A DNA stretch of 26,365 nt. It comes from Pseudoramibacter faecis (GTDB lineage: Bacteria > Bacillota > Clostridia > Eubacteriales > Eubacteriaceae). A model generated the notes under the pieces. It was not told the origin of the DNA. It saw nothing but the letters and a program-made list of their open reading frames with translations, and did not search any database. Of this stretch, positions 7,337-15,478 are shown one piece after another. The stretch is taken from NCBI RefSeq assembly GCF_036289405.1, contig NZ_JAYFFI010000025.1:1-26365 (forward strand), written 5' to 3'. A program made the position numbers and the translations under genes. Positions within the stretch are counted from its first letter, which is position 1; the number at the start of each line of letters is the position of its first letter.

Positions 7337-8884
7337 ATGCATAAGATTATTACAGGGCAGCAAGCAGCAGAGCTGGTAAAAGATGGAGCGACAGTCGTCT
7401 GCACAGGCATTATTGGATCTTCTTTTGCAGAGTATATTGCACTGTGTCTGGAAAAGCTTTTTTTAGAGACAGGGCATCCTAATCATTTGACATTATCTTG
7501 TAGTGCAGGAATTGGTGATAACGAGAAACGCGGGTACAGCATTTTTGGGCATGAAGGAATGTTAAAACGTGCTGTTTGTGGCCATTATAATTTATGTCCT
7601 GAACTTCAGAAACTTGTCGATAGTAATAAGATTGAAGCTTATCTCATGCCGCAGGGAACTTTATCGCAGCTGTATCGAGAAATTGGTACGGGACGGCCGG
7701 GCGTGATTACGAAAATTGGCCTTGGGACTTTAATGGATCCTCGCGTAGAAGGGGGAAAATGTAACGAAAGAGCAAAAGATAATCTTATTGAACTATTGGA
7801 ATTAGGTGACGAGGAATTTCTTTGGTATAAATCGTTTCCAATAGATGTCGCGATTATCCGTGGAACGAGTGTTGATGAAAATGGAAATCTGACCATAGAA
7901 AAAGAATCAACCAGTATGGATCAGTATGCCTGTGCCATGGCTGCCAGACACAATGGAGGAATTGTGATAGCACAGGTTGAACGAATTGTGGAAAATGGGA
8001 CGTTTTCACCACGTAGTGTGCAAGTGCCCGGAGTTATGATTGACCATGTTGTCATTGCTCCTCCAGAAAATCATTGGCAGCACTATGGATCCGACGTATA
8101 TGACGCAGCACTGGCTCATGAGATCCGGATTCCGTTAAACCGTTTGCCGCCTATGTCGATGTCTGACCGGAAAATTATTGCACGAAGGGCTGCAATGGAG
8201 TTGAAGGAAGATGATATTGTAAATCTGGGGATTGGAGTGCCAGAAGGAATTGCTTCAGTTGCTGTAGAAGAAGGGTTTTCAGATCACATCATTATGTCGG
8301 TAGAAAGCGGGCATACCGGCGGTGTTCCGGCATCAGGACTTGCCTTTGGAGGATGTTATAATCCAGATTTTACTACTAATATGACAAGCCAGTTTGATTT
8401 TTACGATGGAGGTGGACTGGATGTCAGCTTTCTCGGTGCGGCAGAAGTTGATGCCTGCGGAAATGTAAATGTGACAAAATTTAAAAAGACAGTTGGACCA
8501 GGTGGATTCATTAATATTGCACAGTCGACAAAACGTGTGGTTTTTTGTGGAACATTGACAACAGGAGGTCTGAAGGTTTCTATAAAGAATGGTAGTTTGA
8601 TTATAGATCACGAAGGAAAAAACAAAAAATTTGTAAAACAGGTTCAGCAGATTTCTTTCAGTGGTGAATATGCGGTGAAATCCGGACAGAGTGTTTTGTA
8701 CATTACCGAACGGGCAGTATTTCGTTTGACAGATAAAGGTGTAGAATTGATTGAAATTGCTCCCGGAATCGAGTTGCAGACACAAGTTTTGGATCAAATC
8801 GAATTTGATGTAACGGTCTCTTCGACATTGAAACTGATGGATGCTCGAATTTTTGTGGAAAGCTCCATGGGATTGAAAATATAA
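7337..8884 (+). CDS. Acyl-CoA:carboxylate CoA-transferase, fused alpha-beta (propionate CoA-transferase/YdiF type)
   Basis: A protein of 515 residues in which the alpha and beta halves of a family I CoA-transferase are joined. It moves CoA between an acyl-CoA such as acetyl-CoA and a free carboxylic acid. The catalytic Glu is Glu323 in SVESGHTGGVPASG, the beta-half motif that forms the glutamyl-CoA thioester. The N-terminal half carries the glycine-rich DGATVVCTGIIGS segment, and IVNLGIGVPEGIA opens the second half. It is the entry or exit step of the neighbouring acyl-CoA pathway, activating an acid without ATP. The start ATG follows GGAAAGGATAGGAT. A GC-rich hairpin follows directly after the stop. 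Confidence 0.92.
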   Translation: MHKIITGQQAAELVKDGATVVCTGIIGSSFAEYIALCLEKLFLETGHPNHLTLSCSAGIGDNEKRGYSIFGHEGMLKRAVCGHYNLCPELQKLVDSNKIEAYLMPQGTLSQLYREIGTGRPGVITKIGLGTLMDPRVEGGKCNERAKDNLIELLELGDEEFLWYKSFPIDVAIIRGTSVDENGNLTIEKESTSMDQYACAMAARHNGGIVIAQVERIVENGTFSPRSVQVPGVMIDHVVIAPPENHWQHYGSDVYDAALAHEIRIPLNRLPPMSMSDRKIIARRAAMELKEDDIVNLGIGVPEGIASVAVEEGFSDHIIMSVESGHTGGVPASGLAFGGCYNPDFTTNMTSQFDFYDGGGLDVSFLGAAEVDACGNVNVTKFKKTVGPGGFINIAQSTKRVVFCGTLTTGGLKVSIKNGSLIIDHEGKNKKFVKQVQQISFSGEYAVKSGQSVLYITERAVFRLTDKGVELIEIAPGIELQTQVLDQIEFDVTVSSTLKLMDARIFVESSMGLKI

Positions 8885-8888
8885 GATC

Positions 8889-8914
8889 AGCCCCGGCCTT
8901 ACAGGACCGGGGCT
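8889..8914 (+). terminator. GC-rich hairpin after the CoA-transferase
   Basis: AGCCCCGG and CCGGGGCT are separated by ten bases, some of which can pair too. Only a weak T-tract (GATTTTG) follows, so it is probably a partial terminator or an mRNA-stabilising stem between the enzyme genes and the permease. Confidence 0.55.
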
Positions 8915-8989
8915 CAATGATTTTGCCCAAGGGGAAAGACGAGAGCGGATTTGTTTTGTCTTTATTGCGTGGAGAGAGGATTGATTGCT

Positions 8990-10026
8990 ATGACGATTAG
9001 TATTATTTTTATAATTCTTTCACTGGCATTATTAATTTTGTTCGCTTATAAAGGTGTTTCAGTTATTGTGCTGGCACCGCTCCTTGCTTTACTTGCCTAT
9101 CTGGGATCGTCTGTTCTTATAGGTCAGCCCGGACATTTTCTTGCAGTATTTACAGAAACATTTATGAATGGTGCAGGAAGATTTATTATAAACAATTTTC
9201 CGATTTTTTTTGCTGGGCGCTATTTATGGTAAATTCCTTGAAATATTCGGATCGGCAGATGCGATAGCAAACTTTGTCACCGGAAAAATCGGTTCTAAAT
9301 ACGCAATTCTAGCAGGTGTACTGACAGGGGCAATTCTGACATATGGCGGAGTATCCATGTTTGTAGTGGCTTTCGCCATGTATCCCATATGTGCGAAGCT
9401 ATACAGGGAGGTCAGATGGAACGTATCTGGAGGCAGAACCTTATAATACTTCTTTAGTATCCGTGTACGGTACATGGTCTTTGCTCCTTGCCCTGCTTAT
9501 ATCTATTCTGCTCTGCGTATTCCTGAACAGAAGCAGGTTTAAGTACTACTTTGCCAAAAACTTTTCTGACGGGGTAAGCGGATCATTCTTGGCTATCTTT
9601 AACACAGCGTTTGAAAACGGATACGGAACAGTAATTGCAACATTAACGGCGTATGGTGTGATTGCAGGAGGGATTATTGGAATATCGGAAAATCCATTGA
9701 TTGCCTGCGCTATAGGGACAACTGTAATGGCCGGTGTGACCGGCTCCGGATCTGGTGGCATGACAATCGCTCTGACTACGATAGGTTCAAAACTAATCGA
9801 GATGGCAAATGCCAGAGGGCTAAGTCCAGATATTCTGCACAGGATCAGCGTTGTTGCATGTGGCGGTCTGGATTCTCTGCCGCATAATGGTGCGGTTATA
9901 ACATTGTTGGGTATTTGTGAAATGAGACATAAAGACGGATATCCGGATATAGGAATATGCACAGTGGTTATCCCATTGTTTGCTACATTTCTTTGTGTAG
10001 TGCTGGGAAGTCTAGGTGTTTGTTGA
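8990..10026 (+). pseudogene. GntP-family permease, frameshifted and internally deleted
   Basis: Three successive frames read as parts of one GntP-type carboxylate symporter. The first starts at ATG 8990 (GGAGAGAGG upstream) and runs MTISIIFIILSL... to NNFPIFF. A T8 run at 9204-9211 then shifts the frame: with seven T it reads FPIFLLGAIYGKFLEIFG, as in the family. The second frame (KIGSKYAILAGVLTGAILTYGG) ends at 9446. The third resumes near 9413 with hydrophobic segments and the typical end GSGSGGMTIAL, GGLDSLPHNGAVITLL. Summed, the pieces give about 345 residues against about 430-450 for the family, and the central stretch after the KLYRE motif is missing. The protein would have moved a short hydroxy-acid or carboxylate for the CoA pathway upstream. 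I regard it as non-functional. Confidence 0.85.
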
Positions 10027-10172
10027 AAAATGATAGATTATGTAAATAAAGATCGGATGTTTTCAGTAGAAAGTTGAAGAAAATGTATTTAATCGCCTTG
10101 TTGGCATGTTTAACTCTTGGAAAAATAGAAATGATTTTATTATAATTAGGATATTATCACAGGCTCTGAACC

Positions 10173-10197
10173 CAACCACGCGTTAAACGCGTGGTTG
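10173..10197. repeat. Perfect 10-bp-stem hairpin at the left of the IS200-like remnant
   Basis: Arms at 10173-10182 and 10188-10197 with a 5-base loop. It lies on the 3' side of the transposase remnant, where the right-end hairpin of such elements is expected. Confidence 0.7.
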
Positions 10198-10279
10198 TCA
10201 TCTGACGGACAAAGCCCTCTGCTCCTGACGGACACATAAGATGTGTAAACACAATCTATCAGCCGCGTTACCTCTATTG

Positions 10280-10504
10280 TTACCTTTTATTTCTGAATGG
10301 ATTTGTTCCTGGTATTGTCAGCTGTTCCTCCAATCGATTTGTCTCCAACCGATGGGAAATGTATTCACGGATTTTCTTTTTATTATCTTCACCAATAGCC
10401 CGTTTTTTCTCCCGGTAGAAAACCATACGCCTGTGTTTTAGCGCAAACATGACATGGTATTTGCCGTTCCACTTTAAAGGCGATAAATTATTGGTATCAT
10501 TCAT
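10280..10504 (-). pseudogene. Y1 transposase (IS200 TnpA-like) with large internal deletion
   Basis: The 74-codon frame keeps the family N-terminus (NNLSPLKWNGKYHVMFALKH, RRMVFYREKKRAIG) and then jumps to a C-terminal segment (KKIREYISHRL, EEQLTIPGTNPF). Intact members have about 130-155 residues. The missing middle includes the HUH metal-binding motif, and the catalytic tyrosine helix is at best partly present, so it cannot be active. A stem at 10510-10526 (CATTCA, TGAATG) lies just upstream of the start codon. Confidence 0.75.
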
Positions 10505-10658
10505 TCACATAATGAATGTACCCTCCCTTTCCGTTCCTTTCCTTGCAGCTAATGGACCGCATTCAAAATGTGACACGATAGGGAGGGCTTTTTCTGTTCA
10601 AACTTTTAAGGGCTTTAGAATTACGTGTTAGCCACGTAATTAGTGTTTTTGACGGCTG

Positions 10659-11075
10659 CTATTTGACAATTCCTTTGTTGTCATAGGTGATGTTATAGAG
10701 TGTGTCACCGCTTTTATCTTTTACGACGATTTTCATTTTGATTCCGGAGATATCGGTTTTATCTTCTAATTCCTTGATCAGGTTGACAAAGGTACTCTTT
10801 TCCCGGGTAAAAGCAGATTCAAAACTGCTGGTGTATAAACTTTTGCTATCTTCGCTAACATCACTGCCATAATGATAAATATAAGTCACGAGGTTATCTT
10901 TGATGTTGATTTCCATATTATTTTTTTTGCCAACATCATCGAGTTCTTTTTGAACCGATTTGTCCTTGTTAACAGCTTCTTCTAAAGTTGAGGCGCCACA
11001 GGCTGTGAGGACGCTAACAAATGCTGTCAGAACCAGACACAAAGTAACCAATTGGAGTAGTCTTTTTTTCATCAT
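10659..11075 (-). CDS. Small lipoprotein, DUF4854-like
   Basis: 138 residues with a classical lipoprotein signal: MMKKRLLQL, a hydrophobic stretch and the lipobox LTAC with Cys26. It should be lipidated and anchored on the outer face of the cytoplasmic membrane. The mature part begins GASTLEEAVNKDKSVQKELD. It is hydrophilic and resembles a family of short Firmicute lipoproteins of unknown function (DUF4854, by pattern). GGAG precedes the two adjacent ATGs at 11075 and 11072, and either may be used. It is divergent from the NSS transporter and has its own promoter. The function is unknown. Confidence 0.75.
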   Translation of the reverse strand: MMKKRLLQLVTLCLVLTAFVSVLTACGASTLEEAVNKDKSVQKELDDVGKKNNMEINIKDNLVTYIYHYGSDVSEDSKSLYTSSFESAFTREKSTFVNLIKELEDKTDISGIKMKIVVKDKSGDTLYNITYDNKGIVK

Positions 11076-11113
11076 AATGCTCCTTCTATAATGTACAATA
11101 ATTAATTGTTTTC

Positions 11114-11142
11114 ATAATAATGGATCAGTAGATAAAAGTCAA
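11114..11142 (-). promoter_or_regulatory. Sigma-A promoter of the lipoprotein gene
   Basis: Minus strand TTGACT (11142-11137), a 17-bp spacer and TATTAT (11119-11114), about 40 bp upstream of the start. Confidence 0.7.
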
Positions 11143-11191
11143 TTGTCAATAATTATTTATTAAAAAGAAACTTTTCGAGAAAGAAAACCTA

Positions 11192-11200
11192 TGCTATAAT
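11192..11200 (+). promoter_or_regulatory. Extended -10 promoter of the NSS transporter
   Basis: TGCTATAAT at 11192-11200 is a perfect -10 with the TGn extension. The -35 region (TTTTCG at 17-bp spacing) is poor, as is usual for extended -10 promoters. It lies 55 bp before the start codon. Confidence 0.6.
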
Positions 11201-11254
11201 TAAAAAAATCTTAAAGCATATATGAAAGAAGTCAAAAGGAGTAAAGGAGTATCT

Positions 11255-12673
11255 ATGGACGAGAAAAAGAAAAGTAAAAAAGGCGGCTTTTCTGGACAGC
11301 TGGGCTTTGTGATGGCGGCGGCCGGATCGGCTGTCGGGGTCGGCAATATTTGGCGTTTCCCTTATTTGGCGGCAAAGGACGGCGGCGGCGTTTTTTTGAT
11401 TGTTTATTTGATTTTGGTGCTGACCTTTGGTTTTACGCTTTTAACCAATGATATTGGCATTGGCAGAAAAACTCAGAAATCATCCATACAAGCCTATGAT
11501 CAGGTAAAAAGGGGCTGGGGATTTTTGGGGAAAATCACCTTTGCTGTGCCGGCTATTATTATGACCTATTACGCAGTGATCGGCGGGTGGATTTTAAAAT
11601 ATATCATTGTCTATTTAACCGGTGCGGGAAAAGCGGCAGCGGCGGATACTTATTTTACGGGTTTTATCACAGCACCGATTTCTCCAGTTGTTTACGGGCT
11701 GATCTTCATGCTTTTAACCATTGTAATCGTATATCGCGGAGTTGAGAATGGAATCGAAAAATTTTCTAAATGGGTGATGCCCGCTCTGTTCGTGATGATT
11801 CTGGTAATCGCTGTTTTTTCACTGACCTTATCGCACAAGACAGGTGGTGGCTCAGTGCGGACAGGCATGCAGGGCTTGGGTGTGTATTTAATTCCCAATT
11901 TTAAAGGGATGACGTTTGGCCGTTTCATGCAGATTTTGTTGGATGCGATGAGTCAGCTTTTCTTCTCGCTGTCGGTATCCATGGGGATCATGATTACGTA
12001 TGGCTCTTATGTTAAAAAAGATGTGGATCTCAATCGTTCGATCAATTTGATTGAAATCTTTGACACTGTGGTGGCTTTTTTGGCAGGTATGATGATCATT
12101 CCGGCGATTTATGTTTTCTCCGGTGTTAAGGGAATGGCGGCCGGACCGAGCCTGATTTTTGTTTCTTTGCCCAAGGTCTTTGCGGAAATGGGCATTGCAG
12201 GGCCGATTGTTGGCGCCGTCTTTTTTGTGATGGTGGCCTTTGCGGCCATGACATCCTGCATTTCGGTGCTGGAGACCCTGGTTGCGAACTGCATGGAAAT
12301 TTTCAATGCCTCGCGCAAAAAAGTGACATTGATTTTGGGAGCGATCTATCTGGGGATGACCCTCATCATCTGCCTTGGCTATACCGTTTTTTATTTCGAA
12401 CTGAAGCTTCCCAATGGTTCGGTCGGACAGCTCCTAGACCTTGCCGATTATGTGTCCAATAGTTTCCTGATGCCGATCACATCGCTGCTTTCCTGCATTT
12501 TGATCGGCTGGGTAGTCGGGCCTAAATACGTCATTGATGAAATGGAACTCAACGGCGAACATTTCAGACGGCAGCGTGTTTATATCGTGATGGTGAAATA
12601 TGTCGCGCCGATTATTATGTTTGCGCTGTTCTTGCAGTCGGCCGGTATTTTAAATTTGTTGCACATTCAATAA
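11255..12673 (+). CDS. Neurotransmitter:sodium symporter (NSS/SNF) family transporter
   Basis: A membrane protein of 472 residues with 11-12 predicted helices, related to LeuT and Tyt1. It should couple sodium to uptake of an amino acid or amine. The family signature is near the N-terminus: AAAGSAVGVGNIWRFPYLAA in helix 1, whose unwound centre binds substrate and sodium. Further conserved parts are the DAMSQLFFSLSVSMG segment of helix 6 and AAMTSCISVLE in helix 8. The frame opens at 11222, but ATG 11255 follows AAAGGAG by six bases and gives MDEKKKSKKGG. It is monocistronic and ends at a strong terminator shared with the convergent rqcH. The substrate is not predictable. Confidence 0.93.
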   Translation: MDEKKKSKKGGFSGQLGFVMAAAGSAVGVGNIWRFPYLAAKDGGGVFLIVYLILVLTFGFTLLTNDIGIGRKTQKSSIQAYDQVKRGWGFLGKITFAVPAIIMTYYAVIGGWILKYIIVYLTGAGKAAAADTYFTGFITAPISPVVYGLIFMLLTIVIVYRGVENGIEKFSKWVMPALFVMILVIAVFSLTLSHKTGGGSVRTGMQGLGVYLIPNFKGMTFGRFMQILLDAMSQLFFSLSVSMGIMITYGSYVKKDVDLNRSINLIEIFDTVVAFLAGMMIIPAIYVFSGVKGMAAGPSLIFVSLPKVFAEMGIAGPIVGAVFFVMVAFAAMTSCISVLETLVANCMEIFNASRKKVTLILGAIYLGMTLIICLGYTVFYFELKLPNGSVGQLLDLADYVSNSFLMPITSLLSCILIGWVVGPKYVIDEMELNGEHFRRQRVYIVMVKYVAPIIMFALFLQSAGILNLLHIQ

Positions 12674-12691
12674 AGTTTGAATCAAGTCATA

Positions 12692-12727
12692 AAAAGAGGC
12701 TAAACTTATTAGAGTTTAGCCTCTTTT
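12692..12727. terminator. Bidirectional terminator between the transporter and rqcH
   Basis: Perfect 15-bp inverted repeat AAAAGAGGCTAAACT (12692-12706) with its complement at 12713-12727 around a 6-base loop. It serves both convergent genes and lies five bases from the rqcH stop. Confidence 0.9.
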
Positions 12728-12732
12728 GGCAT

Positions 12733-14508
12733 TTATGCCTCAGTGACCGCTTCAATTTGGTCAATAATTTCGCGCTTAGGTGTTATATACATGGTATTTT
12801 GATTGGTGAAAATGACCATCCCGGGTTTCGCCTTGTTGGGTTTATGGACATAGCGGTATTCGACATAATCGACAGGGACATTGGAGCCGTTTTTGGCTTT
12901 GCTGTACCAGGCGGCCAGCGCGCCGGCTTCCAGGAGGGTCTGCTCGGTGATAAAGCGGCCGTTGGCAATGATCAAAACATGAGAGCCGGGAATATCTTTT
13001 ACGTGGAGCCAACAATCTTCATCGGCACCCAGTCGGGTGGAGATGGCATCGTTTTGGTAATTGTTTTTACCAACCAGAATATCGAAGCCTTCCGACGATC
13101 GAAAGTGCAGGGGGCGAGAAAAAGTTGGCCTTTGATCTTTTTTGCCTTTATTTTTGGGATTGCCGAATTCAGAATGAATCACTTCATGACGGATCTCGTC
13201 TAATTCCTCGGGCTCGGTGCAGTGTTCCAAGGCATTGAGAAGACTCTCCAAATAATAAACTGTGTTTTCGGTCTTTTGGATCTGCTCGGTCACTTGAATT
13301 TGCGCGCGCTTGGCCTTATTATATTTTCTATAAAAACGCTGAGCATTTTGCGATGGGGTCTCATTCACTTTTAGCGGGATGGTAACCGATGGGAGTCCCG
13401 GAGCATAATAATTGGACAAGGTGACACTTTTCATCCCCTTTTCGATTTGATAAATATTGGCGGTGATTAAATCGCCATAGAGTTTGCTTTTTTCATCCTT
13501 TTGAGAATTTTGATAATCCTTGTGGAGATTCTGCAGTTTTTTTGTATTCTTCTTAAACAGAATATTGAGTTGATGCTTCAGATTGGCACTTTTGGTGTCA
13601 AAGCGATTTTTTTTATCTTTCTGATAATAAAACCGTTCGAGCAGATCCGATACAGAGTCTGCCGGCTGGCGGTCAAGGCTTTGCAAATAATGCAGTGAAA
13701 AGGTGGCAAAGTCCCGAATCTGATGGTTGAAATAATAAAGATAAGGAGAAGCCTGAGCGGTGATTTCCTGATGAATGTCAAAAAAAGAGCGGTGAAAGGC
13801 GTTGCTGTTTTTGGACGAGAGAGCGTCCGTGGACTGGTCTTCTGACAAACCGGCGCGAAAACAAATTTCTCGAGCCAAATTGGGGCTGACGCCTAAAAAG
13901 CCCTGAACCAAAGCATGAGACAGAGATTCGTGGGGATGTTTAAGCAGCCAGGCGTCTAAATCAGCGTCGGTTTTGCAGTTGAAATAATTTTGCCGCTCCG
14001 TTTCCGGCGGGAACTTATAGGGAAGCCCCGGAAGAATTTGCCGATAGCGATTGGATGCTGAACCGATTTTTTTGAGGCAATCGATGATAATAAAAGCGTC
14101 GGCTTCCGTCTTGGTTAAAATAATATTGGCATGACGTCCGGTAATTTCAGCAATGAGGGATTTGATTACCGGATCACCGAATTCATTTTTTGTTGCAATA
14201 TCTAAAAGGATGACGCGGTCGCTTTCGTGCTGGCGGATAGCTTTGATGCGTCCGTTGATGAGATGTTTGCGAAGTGCCATGCAAAAACTCGGCGGTGTGT
14301 TCGGATTTTTTTTCTTTTTGTTGGTCAGATGCACGCGAGGCTGATTGGCGTTGGCGGACATCAATAAAACATAATTTGTTTTGCCGCGGTTGATACTCAG
14401 GTGGATTTCATCATTTTCCGGTTGGTGAATCTTACGGATATGTCCGCCGAGAAACTGATGTGATAATTCTTGTATTAAATGATAGGTGACAATGCCGTCA
14501 AAGGCCAT
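12733..14508 (-). CDS. rqcH: Ribosome quality control protein RqcH (NFACT family, Rqc2 homolog)
   Basis: 591 residues. RqcH binds stalled 50S subunits carrying peptidyl-tRNA and recruits alanyl-tRNA to add C-terminal Ala tails that mark the peptide for degradation (family knowledge). The NFACT-N domain starts MAFDGIVTYHLIQEL. The invariant Asp-Arg pair needed for tailing is at Asp97-Arg98 (ESDRVILL), and EITGRHANIILT follows. The middle is charged and coiled-coil-like. The NFACT-R domain has DCWLHVKDIPGSHVLI at about residue 500. Older annotations call it fibronectin-binding protein A. The frame extends to 14526, but ATG 14508 follows GGAGTATATT and matches the family start. Confidence 0.93.
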   Translation of the reverse strand: MAFDGIVTYHLIQELSHQFLGGHIRKIHQPENDEIHLSINRGKTNYVLLMSANANQPRVHLTNKKKKNPNTPPSFCMALRKHLINGRIKAIRQHESDRVILLDIATKNEFGDPVIKSLIAEITGRHANIILTKTEADAFIIIDCLKKIGSASNRYRQILPGLPYKFPPETERQNYFNCKTDADLDAWLLKHPHESLSHALVQGFLGVSPNLAREICFRAGLSEDQSTDALSSKNSNAFHRSFFDIHQEITAQASPYLYYFNHQIRDFATFSLHYLQSLDRQPADSVSDLLERFYYQKDKKNRFDTKSANLKHQLNILFKKNTKKLQNLHKDYQNSQKDEKSKLYGDLITANIYQIEKGMKSVTLSNYYAPGLPSVTIPLKVNETPSQNAQRFYRKYNKAKRAQIQVTEQIQKTENTVYYLESLLNALEHCTEPEELDEIRHEVIHSEFGNPKNKGKKDQRPTFSRPLHFRSSEGFDILVGKNNYQNDAISTRLGADEDCWLHVKDIPGSHVLIIANGRFITEQTLLEAGALAAWYSKAKNGSNVPVDYVEYRYVHKPNKAKPGMVIFTNQNTMYITPKREIIDQIEAVTEA

Positions 14509-14638
14509 AATATACTCCATTCTCAAATTTGTTGACAGGTCGATCTTTAAAAAAGAATGAATTACATTTTACCCGTTGATGCTTGTTTTTTCAATGTGTT
14601 TTAGTTATTATAAAACGATAGTAGAAAGGGAATGACAG

Positions 14639-15478
14639 ATGAAATTTTTGAAGATGCACGGCGCTGGCAATGACTTTATCGTCGTTAATAATCTGGATAA
14701 AAGCATGATGTTTTCTCAGAAACAAATCGCGAAGCTATGCGATCGCCACAAGGGAATTGGCGCCGACGGGTTGATTTTGGTTGAGCCTTCGGATGAGGAT
14801 GCCGCGTTTATGAACTATTATAACGCGGATGGCACTATCGCCCAGATGTGCGGCAACGGCATGCGCTGTTTGGCCAAGTATGTCACCGATCGGCAGATTG
14901 TAAAAAAAACACAATTTACGATTGCCTCGCGGACGGGAAGAATCGGCATTAATTTATTAAAGAAGACGCCGGCGAAATCGATAATTCGTGTCGATATGGG
15001 CAATGTGGTTTTTTCGGCCCAAAAGATTCCCGTTATTTCGAAGAAAGAAGAAGTGATAGGGGCCCATTTTGATTGGGATGGTGTCACTTATAGTTATGGC
15101 TGTGCATCCATGGGGAATCCGCACATGGTCGTGCTGACAGAAGATTTTGACCAAACACCGATTGAAGCCATTGGCCCTTACTATGAAAAGCACGCCATGT
15201 TTCCAGAAAATTGCAATATCAGCTTTGCTGAAGTCAAAGACGCAAGTCATATTCGGATGGATACCTGGGAACGTGGAGACGGCAAAACGCTGGCCTGCGG
15301 CACTGGAACCTGTGCCACTGTGGCCGTGCTCCATCGTTTAAGAAAGGTCGATACAACTGTGGAAGCGCAGTTGTCCGGCGGGGTTTTAAGCGTTGAATTA
15401 GACGGCAATCACATATGGATGACGGGTTCCGCACAAACGGTGTACGAAGGATCGGTTGATGTGGAGGTGCTCCAATGA
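14639..15478 (+). CDS. dapF: Diaminopimelate epimerase
   Basis: Converts LL- to meso-diaminopimelate in lysine and peptidoglycan synthesis; cytosolic, without cofactor. 279 residues, normal length. The start MKFLKMHGAGNDFIVV is the family hallmark. The two catalytic cysteines are Cys71 (NADGTIAQMCGNGMRC) and Cys220 (DGKTLACGTGTCA). The start follows AGAAAGGGAATGACAG. It is the first gene of the long plus-strand operon and overlaps yicC by ATGA, which suggests translational coupling. The upstream 130 bp has TATAAA at about 14609 as a possible -10, without a clear -35. Confidence 0.96.
   Translation: MKFLKMHGAGNDFIVVNNLDKSMMFSQKQIAKLCDRHKGIGADGLILVEPSDEDAAFMNYYNADGTIAQMCGNGMRCLAKYVTDRQIVKKTQFTIASRTGRIGINLLKKTPAKSIIRVDMGNVVFSAQKIPVISKKEEVIGAHFDWDGVTYSYGCASMGNPHMVVLTEDFDQTPIEAIGPYYEKHAMFPENCNISFAEVKDASHIRMDTWERGDGKTLACGTGTCATVAVLHRLRKVDTTVEAQLSGGVLSVELDGNHIWMTGSAQTVYEGSVDVEVLQ

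Larger units (their letters stand above)
10173..10641 (-). mobile_element. IS200/IS605-like remnant
   Basis: A shrunken Y1-transposase gene (minus strand) lies between two perfect hairpins, as is typical of the subterminal structures of these elements. The left hairpin at 10173-10197 has arms CAACCACGCG and CGCGTGGTTG with a TTAAA loop. The right one at 10619-10641 has arms AATTACGTG and CACGTAATT. A third small stem at 10232-10246 (ACACAT, ATGTGT) is internal. The exact ends are uncertain because the family makes no target duplication. The 146 bp before it (10027-10172) shows nothing recognisable. Confidence 0.65.

Noticed and set aside
8333..8930. Minus-strand frames opposite the end of the CoA-transferase
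   Set aside because: Cys/Phe-rich low-complexity translation of a real gene's complement, with no supporting signals.
10202..10237. CTGACGGACA repeated twice (10202 and 10228) as a possible CRISPR-like or operator repeat
   Set aside because: Only two short copies with no regular spacer; likely part of the IS200-like end. No CRISPR array is present in the window.
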